Below are positions 15,938 through 25,296 of a stretch of DNA of 64,000 bases, one piece after another. This stretch comes from Actinomycetes bacterium. GTDB lineage: Bacteria; Actinomycetota; Acidimicrobiia; Acidimicrobiales; Ilumatobacteraceae. Both the position numbers and the translations under genes were made by a program. The notes under the pieces were generated by a model, which was not told the origin of the DNA, searched no databases, and saw only the letters and a list, made by a program, of their open reading frames with translations. Position 1 is the first letter of the stretch, and every line of letters starts with the position of its first letter. Location of the stretch: positions 1 to 64,000 of the forward strand of contig BJFW01000001.1 in NCBI GenBank assembly GCA_014190095.1. Direction: 5' to 3'.

Positions 15938-18900
15938 ATGGGGAAGGTTCCATATTCGGAGTTGCACTGCCGTTCGAACTTTTCGTTTTTACAGGGCGCG
16001 TCACATCCAGAACAACTAGTTGAACAAGCGGTTGCACTTGAGTTGCAGTCACTTGCACTTACCGATCGCAATGGGTTGTACGGCATCGTTCGTTTTGCAC
16101 AGACTGCTCGTGCGCTCGGTTTACCAACGGTGTTCGGCGCAGAGTTGCAGTGCACTGTTGGTGAAGCAGTTGGCGACATTGTGGTCATTGCGCGCAACCC
16201 GAGAGGGTATGCACATTTGTCAAGTGCGATTAGTGCTGGGCAACTTGCTGGTAGTAAAGAACAGCCAGTATTTGGCATAGAACAACTTGCTGAGTTCTCG
16301 GTTGGAGACTGGTGGGTGCTTACTGGTGGCCGCAGTGGTGTTGCGGCTCGCGTGTTGCATTCGCATGGTCCTGCAATGGCTGAACGTCATGTACAGCAAC
16401 TTATTTCAGCGTTTGGTCGTCACAGCGTGGTGATGGAAATGTGGGACCACGGTGACCCACTGGACTCTGTGCGTAACGATGAGTTTGCACGCATCGCATA
16501 TCGCAACAACATTGGGTGCGTTGCTTCTAACGATGTGTTGTATGCAACGCCGGCTCAACACAAACTTGCAACTGCTGTGGCAGCAGTGCGCGAGCGATCC
16601 AGTTTGGACGACATTGATCCACGCTTGCCACCAGCTGCCACTGCCTATTTGCGCAGTGGGGCAGAACAAGAACGGCGTTTTGCTCGGTATCCGGGGGTGG
16701 TGCAACACGCTGCCGAACTTGGAGCGAGCGCAGCATTTGACTTGCGGTTAGTGGCGCCACAATTACCGCTATTTCCGTGTCCTGAAGGGCTGGATGAAAT
16801 TTCGTATCTGCGCAAACTTGCAGAAGCAGGAGCCACTCGCAGGTACGGAATTCGCCCGAGCGACTCACGTGAAGATTTGTCGTTGCGTGCTCGAGCGTGG
16901 CGAGTAATTGATCACGAGTTGGAAATGATTGAAACGCTTGGGTTCGCTGGGTATTTCCTGGTGGTGTGGGACATTGTTCAGTTTTGTGCGCGATCGAATA
17001 TTTATTGCCAGGGTCGTGGCAGCGCTGCAAATAGTGCGGTGTGTTATTCACTCGACATTACGAAAGCCGATGCGGTGTCGCTTGGTTTGTTGTTCGAACG
17101 GTTTCTGTCGCCAGAGCGCGACGGCCCACCCGATATTGATATTGATATTGAAAGCGGTCGACGCGAAGAAGTTATTCAGTACGTGTATCAACGACACGGC
17201 CGTCACCATGCTGCGCAAGTTGCCAACGTCATTACGTATCGAGCGAAGTCAGCGGTGCGCGATATGGCGCGTGCGCTTGGCTTTGCACCAGGCCAGCAAG
17301 ATGCGTGGAGCAAACAGGTAGATGCGTGGGGTGCAATTGGCGTCACGGTGAATGGTGGCGACCACAACATTCCTACGCAGGTGTTGCAACTTGCCGAACA
17401 GGTGCAAGATGCTCCGCGACACTTGGGTATTCATTCGGGCGGAATGGTTATGTGCGATCGCCCAGTTACCGAAGTATGCCCAGTGGAGTGGGGTCGCATG
17501 GAAGGCCGCAGCGTGTTGCAGTGGGACAAAGACGACTGTGCCGCTGCTGGCTTAGTGAAGTTTGATCTGTTGGGTCTTGGCATGTTGTCGGCGTTGCATA
17601 ACGCGGTCGACTTCATTGCGCAGTTTCGTGGTGTGCATGTAGACCTAGCCACCATTCCGCAAGAAGATGAGGTGTATGCCATGTTGTGTCGCGCCGACAC
17701 CGTGGGCGTGTTTCAAATTGAATCGCGCGCACAAATGGCCACACTTCCGCGCTTGAAGCCACGCAGGTTTTACGACCTTGTGGTGGAGGTTGCACTTATT
17801 CGACCGGGCCCTATTCAGGGTGGCTCGGTGCATCCCTACATTCGCCGCCGAAATGGACAAGAGCCGGTTACCTATTTGCATCCGTTGCTTGAAAACAGTT
17901 TGGGGAAAACACTTGGTGTGCCGCTGTTTCAAGAACAACTTATGCAAATGGCAATTGATATCGCGGGTTTCAGTCCGGGTGAAGCAGATCAGTTGCGCCA
18001 GGCCATGGGTTCGAAGCGGTCGAAATTACGAATGCAACAACTCAGCGATCGCTTTTATGCCGGAATGGCAGAGCGTGGAATTCGTGGTGATGTTGCCGAC
18101 CAAATATTCACCAAGATGGCGGCATTTGCCAGCTATGGATTTCCCGAAAGTCACTCGGTGAGTTTTGCGTACTTGGTGTATGCATCGGCATGGATCAAAC
18201 TGCATGAACCAGCAGCGTTTTATGCGTCGCTACTGAATGCACAACCGATGGGTTTTTGGTCGCCGCATTCATTGGTGCAGGATGCAAAACGACACGGGGT
18301 AGTGGTGAACTCTCCCGACATCAATGCGTCGTGCGCGGGTGCAACGCTTGAACACAATGCGAAGTCGACAGGTGGCTTGGCTTTGCGAATGGGAATCAAT
18401 TCTGTGCGCGGCATGAGTGATGTTGTTGCGCAAGCCATTGCCGACAATAGGCCATACACCAGCATGGAAGATGTGGTGCGTAAGGTTCCGCAATTGCACA
18501 TCGCTCAACTTGAAGCACTTGCTACTGCCGGTGTGTTCAACGAAAGTTTTGGTCAGCAACGTCGCGACGCGCTGTGGAGTGCTGGTGCGGTCATTCAGTC
18601 GCGTCCAGGAACACTTGACGGAGTAACTACTGGTGTCGAGGCGCCGTATCTGCCCGGCATGCAACCAATGGAAGAAGCCATTGCCGACCTGTGGGCTACA
18701 GGTGTTTCAACAAGTGGCCACCCCACCGAGTTCTTGCGCGTTGAACTTGAACGCATGGGTGTCGCTACTGCAATACAACTTCCACAACGTGGTGCGAGAG
18801 GCGATGAAAAAGTGCTGGTTGCTGGCACGGTTACACATCGTCAGCGACCAATGACCGCACAAGGCATTACGTTCATCAACTTAGAAGACGAAACAGGGCA

Positions 18901-19081
18901 TATCAACGTGGTGTGTTCAGTTGGGTGCTGGGCTCGTTATCGCAAAGTTGCGCGAGGTGCTGGTGCGCTGCTTGTTCGCGGCAGATTAGAAGTTGGCGAT
19001 GGCGGTGTGATCAACGTTGTTGCCGAACATATTGCGCCACTACATGTTGCGGCGAAAGTGGCGGCGCGTAACTTTCGTTAG
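15938..19081 (+). CDS. dnaE2: Error-prone DNA polymerase III alpha subunit DnaE2
   Basis: This 1047-residue C-family polymerase performs translesion synthesis with ImuA' and ImuB. It has an N-terminal PHP domain (ELHCRSNFSFLQGA at the start), the polymerase palm with the metal-binding acidic cluster D399/D401/D403 and the third catalytic Asp D543 (VKFDLLGLGM), and a C-terminal OB-fold (about 950-1040). It lacks the long C-terminal tail of replicative DnaE, which fits DnaE2. It has its own SOS promoter. Together with the genes upstream it forms a full damage-induced mutagenesis cassette. Confidence 0.95.
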   Translation: MGKVPYSELHCRSNFSFLQGASHPEQLVEQAVALELQSLALTDRNGLYGIVRFAQTARALGLPTVFGAELQCTVGEAVGDIVVIARNPRGYAHLSSAISAGQLAGSKEQPVFGIEQLAEFSVGDWWVLTGGRSGVAARVLHSHGPAMAERHVQQLISAFGRHSVVMEMWDHGDPLDSVRNDEFARIAYRNNIGCVASNDVLYATPAQHKLATAVAAVRERSSLDDIDPRLPPAATAYLRSGAEQERRFARYPGVVQHAAELGASAAFDLRLVAPQLPLFPCPEGLDEISYLRKLAEAGATRRYGIRPSDSREDLSLRARAWRVIDHELEMIETLGFAGYFLVVWDIVQFCARSNIYCQGRGSAANSAVCYSLDITKADAVSLGLLFERFLSPERDGPPDIDIDIESGRREEVIQYVYQRHGRHHAAQVANVITYRAKSAVRDMARALGFAPGQQDAWSKQVDAWGAIGVTVNGGDHNIPTQVLQLAEQVQDAPRHLGIHSGGMVMCDRPVTEVCPVEWGRMEGRSVLQWDKDDCAAAGLVKFDLLGLGMLSALHNAVDFIAQFRGVHVDLATIPQEDEVYAMLCRADTVGVFQIESRAQMATLPRLKPRRFYDLVVEVALIRPGPIQGGSVHPYIRRRNGQEPVTYLHPLLENSLGKTLGVPLFQEQLMQMAIDIAGFSPGEADQLRQAMGSKRSKLRMQQLSDRFYAGMAERGIRGDVADQIFTKMAAFASYGFPESHSVSFAYLVYASAWIKLHEPAAFYASLLNAQPMGFWSPHSLVQDAKRHGVVVNSPDINASCAGATLEHNAKSTGGLALRMGINSVRGMSDVVAQAIADNRPYTSMEDVVRKVPQLHIAQLEALATAGVFNESFGQQRRDALWSAGAVIQSRPGTLDGVTTGVEAPYLPGMQPMEEAIADLWATGVSTSGHPTEFLRVELERMGVATAIQLPQRGARGDEKVLVAGTVTHRQRPMTAQGITFINLEDETGHINVVCSVGCWARYRKVARGAGALLVRGRLEVGDGGVINVVAEHIAPLHVAAKVAARNFR

Positions 19082-19378
19082 TTATTCCGAAGGGCGTTCG
19101 TTCAGCCCATCGTTAAACATGCGATACGTCTCGTAAATGTCTTTGCACTTATCGCACAACGGCAATTGCTTCGGGTCGCGTGAAGGTACCCACACGTGGC
19201 CGCACAGAGCCTCAAGTGGTGTTCCGTAAATACGGGCCTCGAGCACTTTGGATGCAGCATCTTCACCGGGTTCGGTTTTCACAATGTGAGCCATACTCGG
19301 TTCGCCAGTTTCAAGCACTTCCTCGGTAATGGGCTTAGTGGTTGCGGGCCTGGTCTGAAGAGGCATGGGCGTACTCAC
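19082..19378 (-). CDS. DUF3039 family protein
   Basis: A 98-residue actinobacterial protein with the DUF3039 core LCGHVWVPSRDPKQLPLCDKCKDIYE; the three cysteines (plus His) look like a small metal site. Function is unknown. It starts with GTG; a second start (ATG, four codons later) is possible. Its stop immediately follows the convergent dnaE2 stop and its start is 18 bases from the divergent FmdB-type gene. Confidence 0.85.
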   Translation of the reverse strand: MSTPMPLQTRPATTKPITEEVLETGEPSMAHIVKTEPGEDAASKVLEARIYGTPLEALCGHVWVPSRDPKQLPLCDKCKDIYETYRMFNDGLNERPSE

Positions 19379-19384
19379 AGTTCA

Positions 19385-19396
19385 TACACTAGAGCC
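19385..19396 (+). promoter_or_regulatory. Leaderless-type -10 element TACACT
   Basis: TACACT (19385-19390) is followed after exactly 6 bases by the ATG at 19397, the layout of a leaderless actinobacterial promoter. There is no room for a Shine-Dalgarno sequence. Confidence 0.6.
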
Positions 19397-19612
19397 ATGC
19401 CTACCTATGAGTTCCGTTGCAAGAGTTGTGACTCAGTGTTTGAAGAGCGCCGATCAATGTCGGAAGCCGACATGCCTGCAACATGCCCTGAAGGTCACGG
19501 CAATGCAGTTCGGTTGCTCAGTGTGTTTGCGTCCGTTGGTGGCGCATCGGCACCACAAAAAGCAGCACCACGCCCAGCCGGTGGCTGCGGCTCGGGCTGT
19601 GGTTGCCACTGA
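19397..19612 (+). CDS. FmdB-type zinc ribbon protein
   Basis: A 71-residue protein starting MPTYEFRCKSCDSVFE, the typical FmdB/CxxC_CxxC zinc-ribbon opening (C8, C11). The second half of the ribbon is changed (CPEGH). The tail ends in a Gly-Cys-rich GCGSGCGCH, also usual for the family. The exact role is unknown; in methylotrophs FmdB was proposed to regulate amidase genes. The start is fixed by the -10 element 6 bases upstream. Confidence 0.88.
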   Translation: MPTYEFRCKSCDSVFEERRSMSEADMPATCPEGHGNAVRLLSVFASVGGASAPQKAAPRPAGGCGSGCGCH

Positions 19613-19618
19613 ATTTGA

Positions 19619-20020
19619 TTACTGCTGCACAAATCTGACAGCACCTCTGCTGATCACGATCCATTCGCGCATGGTGATGCCCGCATTCGTAAATTGTTGA
19701 CGCATGAAATTGAACTGAATTTGATCATCTGCTTTCCAAAATTCGCGGGGGCGAACACTTGCAATCACGACCGATGAAGCAATTGCAGTAGTGCTGCACA
19801 AGCCAATGAGTTGATGAATGAGGGAAGCAGGAGTTGATGATTCGTCAAATGACAGCAACCCGATACCGCGTTGTTCATCATCCATGAGTATGGCGATCAC
19901 CTCGTTGCACAACGGTCTTCGAATGGCGAGCGATAAAACAGCAAGCATGTCTTGCGAAGAGATGATGGGGTCGAGATGAGCTCGGGGGAGCGAAAGTGGT
20001 GCACTGATGAGATTCAGCAC
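19619..20020 (-). CDS. Actinobacterial protein of unknown function, RadC/JAB-like pattern
   Basis: A 133-residue soluble protein resembling an uncharacterised actinobacterial family (pattern PLCNEVIAILMDDEQRGIGL, then a C-terminal REWIVISRG). The E-x-I-x-x-L-x-D segment recalls RadC/JAB cores, but no metal-binding HxH is seen, so enzymatic activity is doubtful. I start at the GTG at 20020 because GGAGGA lies 3 bases upstream of it; the longer open frame (to 20128) overlaps the rhomboid gene. It follows that gene on the same strand. Confidence 0.65.
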   Translation of the reverse strand: MLNLISAPLSLPRAHLDPIISSQDMLAVLSLAIRRPLCNEVIAILMDDEQRGIGLLSFDESSTPASLIHQLIGLCSTTAIASSVVIASVRPREFWKADDQIQFNFMRQQFTNAGITMREWIVISRGAVRFVQQ

Positions 20021-20084
20021 AGTTCCTCCAGTATCTGGCGCGAATAAATCGCAGATGAATAACGATGAGAGAAGTGCAGTGAAC

Positions 20085-20831
20085 TTATAGCGAGGGTGTA
20101 ACAGCAATGGCAGCTGCCACAACACCAATTGCTATTGGCATGACAAATTCGGTCCACCGAGGAAGACGCCATTGGGCAGGAGCCAAAACAAACACTCCAC
20201 ACGCTGCACCGGCAAGTGCGCCACCAAAGTGTCCGCCTACTGAAATGTTGGGGATAGCAAGTGTGAGACCAATGTTGATGACAAAAGTGAGACCGAGACC
20301 GGTTTGCATCGGGTTCACTCCACGCTGACGCATGCCAACAATCGCTGCAGCCATCATGCCAAACACTGCTCCCGATGCGCCGCCGGTTAACGCATTTGGG
20401 CTCAAGATGAGCGCGCCCGCAGCACCACCAAACAAGGAAGCAAAATAGACGAGCGTAAATTTCACAGAACCAAGCGCTGGTTCGAGCATTCTGCTCAATT
20501 GATAGAGCAAAAACATGTTCATGCCAACGTGCAGAACTCCAAAATGTAAAAAACCACTGGAGATCAGGCGGTACCACTCACCAGAATCAAGAAACTCTCT
20601 AGCAAGTCCCATGTCGAATTGGTACTGAGAAATTCCATTAAACGTTCCTGGACGCATTGCATCAGAGATGTATCCCCACACGAACAGACCAAGGTTCACG
20701 GCGATGATTGCATTCGATGCCGTGTATGGGTTGAGATTTTTGCGTTGCGCGGAAAACCGCACTCGCTGTTGGCCCGAATACCGCACTCGATTTTGTGGCG
20801 GAGGTGGAACTTGTGGCGGGGGGAAGTTCAC
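20085..20831 (-). CDS. Rhomboid family intramembrane serine protease
   Basis: A 248-residue integral membrane protease with six core helices. The catalytic serine is in GGASGAVFG (S153) and the catalytic histidine in GGHFGG (H201). The HFGVLHVGMNMFLLY stretch (96-110) is the conserved helix 2 region. The proline-rich N-terminus (about 35 residues) is cytoplasmic. It starts with GTG four bases after the stop of the Fcl gene, so the two are probably cotranscribed. The substrate is unknown. Confidence 0.93.
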   Translation of the reverse strand: MNFPPPQVPPPPQNRVRYSGQQRVRFSAQRKNLNPYTASNAIIAVNLGLFVWGYISDAMRPGTFNGISQYQFDMGLAREFLDSGEWYRLISSGFLHFGVLHVGMNMFLLYQLSRMLEPALGSVKFTLVYFASLFGGAAGALILSPNALTGGASGAVFGMMAAAIVGMRQRGVNPMQTGLGLTFVINIGLTLAIPNISVGGHFGGALAGAACGVFVLAPAQWRLPRWTEFVMPIAIGVVAAAIAVTPSL

Positions 20832-20835
20832 AGAT

Positions 20836-21810
20836 TCAGTTCGGATCTTTTTCGGCGAGCTCGCGATTGGCTAAATACCAATCAACAGTGCGACGCAAAC
20901 CGTCCTCAAATTCGGTGTGTGCATGCCAACCGAGTTCACGCTCGGCGCGGCTCGCGTCTACTCGTCTGCGTGGCTGTCCATCAGGTCGTGATGAGTCCCA
21001 GACGAGTTCACCATCAAAGCCCACAATGCGAGCAATCGTCTCAGCGGTTTCGCGGATTGTTACTTCGCGATTGTTGCCAAGGTTGAGAGGTTCGGCACTT
21101 GTTCGCAACTCTGCAGCCAGCACAATCGCCTCTGCCGCATCGTCGGCAAACAAATAATCGCGGCTGGCAACGCCAGTTCCCCACACGCTGATCTTGTCTG
21201 CACCTTGTTCTTTGGCTTCAACACACTTCTTGATGAGAGCAGGAATGACGTGCGAAACAGATTCGTGGAATTTGTCGCCAGGACCGTACAAGTTCGTTGG
21301 AATGACAAAAGCAAAATGTTGTCCGTACTGTGCCTCGTTCACTTGAGCATGAATGAGCATTGCTTTTTTGGCAATACCGTACGGTGCGTTTGTCTCCTCT
21401 GGGTAACCATCCCAAATCGATTCTTCGCGGAAAGGAACTGGAGTGAATTTGGGATACGAGCACACCGTGCCAAGCAAAACAGTTTTCTCGACACCAACTG
21501 CTCGGGCGGCTTCGATGGTGTGTGTGCCCATCATGAGATTGTCAAGGTACAACTGCGCTGGGGCTATTTGGTTGTAGCCAATTCCGCCAACGCGAGCAGC
21601 TAGGTGAATGACATGACTAGGCGAGTGCTGGCGAAACAATTGCTCGGCAACTCCAACCTGAGTGAGATCGGCTTCCTTCTGACGTGGCGCAATAACCGTT
21701 GCACCAAAACTGCGCAACCTGGCCACCACTTTTGAACCAAGAAATCCGTTTCCGCCAGTTACCACGACCGTGCGATCTGCCCAGTACGCAAGCGTTACGG
21801 GTGAAGTCAT
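20836..21810 (-). CDS. fcl: GDP-L-fucose synthase (GDP-4-keto-6-deoxymannose epimerase/reductase)
   Basis: A 324-residue extended SDR that epimerises and reduces GDP-4-keto-6-deoxy-D-mannose to GDP-L-fucose. It has the NAD(P) loop TGGNGFLG near the N-terminus, the YGIAK catalytic Tyr-Lys motif, and the family-specific NLYGPGDKFH and SHVIPALI stretches. Gmd, its partner enzyme, is at 29622. The chosen ATG leaves 26 bases to the divergent glycosyltransferase start; the longer frame would overlap that gene. Confidence 0.92.
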   Translation of the reverse strand: MTSPVTLAYWADRTVVVTGGNGFLGSKVVARLRSFGATVIAPRQKEADLTQVGVAEQLFRQHSPSHVIHLAARVGGIGYNQIAPAQLYLDNLMMGTHTIEAARAVGVEKTVLLGTVCSYPKFTPVPFREESIWDGYPEETNAPYGIAKKAMLIHAQVNEAQYGQHFAFVIPTNLYGPGDKFHESVSHVIPALIKKCVEAKEQGADKISVWGTGVASRDYLFADDAAEAIVLAAELRTSAEPLNLGNNREVTIRETAETIARIVGFDGELVWDSSRPDGQPRRRVDASRAERELGWHAHTEFEDGLRRTVDWYLANRELAEKDPN

Positions 21811-21836
21811 GTCAACAACGATACCGAGTTGGCACA

Positions 21837-22919
21837 ATGGAAGGCGTGCGGGTCGCCTACACACTTGAGCAGTGCTGGCACCGCGTGCCTGGAGGCACGG
21901 CTGTGTCGGCAATTGAGGTTGCACGGGCGATGCCGATGGTGCGTGCTGACGTTGAGCTGTTGGGTGTCTCTGGCAGACATGGTGAGGATTCTGCCGTCAC
22001 GTTTGATATCTCTATTGACGTAGCTGGACTACCCATTTCTGGTCCATTGCTCTATGAAGCTTCGCTTCGGTTGCGCCAACCTCGAGTGGAGCGTGTCTTG
22101 AGCGACATTGATCTGTTGCACAACACCAGCATCATTCCGTTTGCGACGTCTGGAAAAATGGTGTCGACCGTTCACGATCTGGCATTCCTGCATCATCCTG
22201 ATTTTTTCACGCGTCGCGGGAATGCGGTGTTCGCGCGTAGTTTGAAAGTGTTGAAGAAACGTGCCGACATGCTGTTGTGCAGTTCAACTTCAACGGTGAA
22301 TGATTGCTTAGAGATTGGTTTCACGTCTGACAGATTGCGACTAATTCCCCTGGGTGTACGCGCTGAGCGTGCAAGTGCCGAGCACATCGCGCAAGTTCGC
22401 AAAACTTTCAACTTGCCAAGTGAATTCATTTTGTTCGTTGGCACGCTTGAGCCTCGAAAGAATTTGGCGAAGTTGGTTGAAGCACTGAGTGGGCAAGTTG
22501 ACTTGCCTCCTCTTGTTGTGGCTGGTGCACAGGGTTGGGGTGACGTTTCCGTTATAGCGAGTGACAGCGTGAAATTCTTGGGTCACGTTGAAGAGCGGTT
22601 CCTCAGTGGCCTGTATGCAGCGGCCAGTGTGATGGCATATCCGTCGCTCTGGGAAGGTTTTGGATTGCCGGTGCTTGAGGCAATGGCGCAAGGGACCCCC
22701 GTGGTGACGAGTGAATTGATTTCCACAGAAGAAGTTGCTGGCGGAGCGGCCGTACTTGTTGACCCGCGTAGCGCTGAGAGTATTCAGCATGGCATTCGCA
22801 CCGCGCTTGCAGATCGCGCAAATCTTTCTCAACGAGGACTCGAGCGTGCGGCGTACGCAACCTGGATTAAGACCGCGCATTTAACTGCCGCCGCCTACGA
22901 CGAGGTGATTGCACAATGA
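21837..22919 (+). CDS. Glycosyltransferase family 4
   Basis: A 360-residue GT-B glycosyltransferase. The C-terminal nucleotide-sugar-binding half has the standard LFVGTLEPRKNL strand and the EGFGLPVLEAMAQGTPVV motif, whose first Glu is the donor-binding residue. It probably adds a hexose to a lipid-linked polysaccharide intermediate at the inner membrane face. It is the first of three consecutive GT4 genes with 4-base overlaps. The start is the ATG at 21837; a GTG three codons later is an alternative. Confidence 0.92.
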   Translation: MEGVRVAYTLEQCWHRVPGGTAVSAIEVARAMPMVRADVELLGVSGRHGEDSAVTFDISIDVAGLPISGPLLYEASLRLRQPRVERVLSDIDLLHNTSIIPFATSGKMVSTVHDLAFLHHPDFFTRRGNAVFARSLKVLKKRADMLLCSSTSTVNDCLEIGFTSDRLRLIPLGVRAERASAEHIAQVRKTFNLPSEFILFVGTLEPRKNLAKLVEALSGQVDLPPLVVAGAQGWGDVSVIASDSVKFLGHVEERFLSGLYAAASVMAYPSLWEGFGLPVLEAMAQGTPVVTSELISTEEVAGGAAVLVDPRSAESIQHGIRTALADRANLSQRGLERAAYATWIKTAHLTAAAYDEVIAQ

Positions 22920-24046
22920 GCATGAAGCGTCACAACATTGCAGTGAACATGTTGTGGTGTGTGCCTGGTGCTGTTGGCGGTAGCGAGGAGTACTTCAATC
23001 GCCAATTGCGTGGCCTTGTTGAAATTGAAGCCCCCTTTGACGTCACGGTGTATGCGCCAAAAGGTTTTTCACGGGCGCATAGCGAACTTGCTTCAATGAT
23101 GAATGTTATTGAAGCACCTTCGCATTGCACCAGCCGAGAGTTGCGCGTGTTGCTGGAAAACACATGGCTTGTTTCGCAAGCAAAGTCTGCAGACATTGTT
23201 CATCATGGTGGTGGAACCATTCCAAACCGTGGAAACTCAACAACGCTGCTGACTATTCATGATGTTCAGTATCTTTCGTACCCCGAATATTTCAGTGCAG
23301 TGAAGTTGCGTTACTTAAAGAACAGAGTTCCTTCGGCAATTCGCCGCGCAACGGTGATCGCAACCCCAAGCAATTACGTTCGGGAGAGCATTGAGCAGCA
23401 TTTCGGTGTTGAGCGTGCTCGAACCGCAGTAGTTCGCCACGGTCTCGAGCCTGCAATTGGTGCAGATAAGACGCCTGAGCACGAGTTGCGGGCGAGGTTC
23501 AATCTTGGAAATTCCCGTGTGCTACTTATTCCCGCAATTACACATCCGCACAAGAATCACGAGTTTCTCTTGCGATTGCTAGCAAATGAATGGCGAAATG
23601 AGAATGTGAAGTTGGTGATGGTGGGTGGCAACGGTCTAGCCGAGTCGCAGATTCAATCGCTGATTGTCGAATTGGGCGTCGCGAACAAAGTGGTTCGGTC
23701 GGGGCGGGTTCAAGCGGCAGATCGAGACGGTCTTATTGCGTTGGCCGAAGCTCTGGTATTCCCAAGTCAGTACGAAGGTTTTGGTGCACCAGTACTTGAG
23801 GCGATGGCGCTAGGTACTCCGGTAATTTCCAGTGATTGTGCCTCGCTGCCTGAGGTAGTAGGCGATGGTGGTCTGGTGCTTCCTCTTAACTCTGAAGCGT
23901 GGGCAGGAGCACTTGACGTCATTCGTGCACAACGATCAACTCTCGTTCAGAGTGGGCTACGACGCGCTGAGGATTTCACCTCAGCAAAGTCGGCACAAGA
24001 CTTAGTGATTGCGTATGAAAAAACACTTGCGGCGGTTTCGCGTTGA
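22916..24046 (+). CDS. Glycosyltransferase family 4
   Basis: A 376-residue GT-B enzyme of the GT4 family. It shows THPHKNHEFLL in the donor domain and the typical EGFGAPVLEAMALGTPVI motif followed by SSDCASLPEVVGDGG. Its ATG overlaps the stop of the preceding glycosyltransferase (ATGA), so the two are translationally coupled. Acceptor and donor sugar cannot be read from the sequence. Confidence 0.92.
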   Translation: MSMKRHNIAVNMLWCVPGAVGGSEEYFNRQLRGLVEIEAPFDVTVYAPKGFSRAHSELASMMNVIEAPSHCTSRELRVLLENTWLVSQAKSADIVHHGGGTIPNRGNSTTLLTIHDVQYLSYPEYFSAVKLRYLKNRVPSAIRRATVIATPSNYVRESIEQHFGVERARTAVVRHGLEPAIGADKTPEHELRARFNLGNSRVLLIPAITHPHKNHEFLLRLLANEWRNENVKLVMVGGNGLAESQIQSLIVELGVANKVVRSGRVQAADRDGLIALAEALVFPSQYEGFGAPVLEAMALGTPVISSDCASLPEVVGDGGLVLPLNSEAWAGALDVIRAQRSTLVQSGLRRAEDFTSAKSAQDLVIAYEKTLAAVSR

Positions 24047-25284
24047 GCAGTAAGAAACTCCGACTCGTGGTGTTGTGTCCTCACTTTGCACCAGACCTTG
24101 CCCCAACTGGCGTTGTGATGACACGAATTGTCAGCGAACTTGCTGCACGTGGTCATGAACTGCACGTGGTCACATCGTTGCCGTGGTACCGCAATCATGC
24201 AATTGAATCAGGATGGGGTGGCAGGTTGTGGCGCACAGAAAAAACGGAGTGGGGTTCAGTTATTCGGATTCATCCATTCCCAGGGAAATCGAAATCAAAC
24301 TTGTTGCGTCGTGCGCTGGGTTTCATTGCATTCAGTTATGCGGTAGGAATTCGCAGTGTGCACGCAGATGGTCTTCCGTTCAAAGTGGATGGAGTTTTGG
24401 CCATGTCGCCGCCACTCACACTTGGACTAACGGGCTGGTTTACCAAAATCATTCGTCGCGCACCCTTGGTATTCAATATTCAAGATGTGTTCCCTGATGC
24501 CGCGATTCAGACAGGTGCTATTTCAAACAAAAAGATCATTGCTGCAGCAAAATGGCTAGAGCGAATGAGCTATCAACGTTCAGATGCAGTAGTTCTGCTT
24601 TCGCAAGACTTACGCACCAATATTACTAGCAAGCTTGACAAGAAGTTTCATCAACGCCTGCATGTCATTCCAAACTTTGTTGACACAAATGCGATTACTC
24701 CACAGGACAGAATGACTGCATATCGGAGTGAACTTGGAATTGGTAATCAATTAGTCGTGATGTATGCGGGAAATGTGGGTTTCTCGCAGTCACTGAATTT
24801 GGTTGTCGATGCTGCTGCAAGGTTTCCAGACATTGCATTTGTTATTAACGGCGATGGTGCAGCACGGAAGAAACTCGAAGAAGACTGCGCGCAACTCACC
24901 AATGTGTTCTTTGGCGATTATCAACCGATTGAGCGATTGAGCGAGGTGCTGGCAACGGGAGATATTCATCTTGTGCCATTGCGGGCCGGACTTGCATCAG
25001 TCAGCGTTCCCTCAAAGTCGTATTCGATTCTTGCTGCAGGGCGGCCAATGCTTGCAGCCATCGATCCAGGCACTGAAATTCCCAATATGTTGCAACAGTC
25101 TGGGGCAGGTGTGGCGGTTGAGCCAGATAACAGCACGGCATTCATTGAGGTCCTCGGCCAATTGGTTAGCAGGCGTGAACAACTTTACGAAATGGGCTCT
25201 CGCGGTCGAAAATGGGTGGAAACCCATGCATCGCCTGCATCGGTTGCTGCTCAGTACGAGGCATTATTCCTCGCTAACCGATAA
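24043..25284 (+). CDS. Glycosyltransferase family 4, WbuB/WcaI-like, TTG start
   Basis: A 413-residue GT4 enzyme resembling WbuB-type transferases: N-terminal VLCPHFAPDLAPTG with the following HVVTSLPWYRN, and the C-terminal KSYSILAAGRPMLA where other GT4 proteins have the EGFG motif. WbuB-type enzymes often add fucose or N-acetylfucosamine, which would fit the GDP-fucose genes here, but this is an inference. The start is TTG, overlapping the previous stop (TTGA). Confidence 0.88.
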   Translation: MSSKKLRLVVLCPHFAPDLAPTGVVMTRIVSELAARGHELHVVTSLPWYRNHAIESGWGGRLWRTEKTEWGSVIRIHPFPGKSKSNLLRRALGFIAFSYAVGIRSVHADGLPFKVDGVLAMSPPLTLGLTGWFTKIIRRAPLVFNIQDVFPDAAIQTGAISNKKIIAAAKWLERMSYQRSDAVVLLSQDLRTNITSKLDKKFHQRLHVIPNFVDTNAITPQDRMTAYRSELGIGNQLVVMYAGNVGFSQSLNLVVDAAARFPDIAFVINGDGAARKKLEEDCAQLTNVFFGDYQPIERLSEVLATGDIHLVPLRAGLASVSVPSKSYSILAAGRPMLAAIDPGTEIPNMLQQSGAGVAVEPDNSTAFIEVLGQLVSRREQLYEMGSRGRKWVETHASPASVAAQYEALFLANR

Positions 25285-25296
25285 CCTCTAGTCCTC

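Noticed and set aside
20021-20128. Upstream extension of the gene at 19619
   Set aside because: It overlaps the rhomboid gene and adds a non-homologous stretch; the GTG at 20020 has GGAGGA just upstream.
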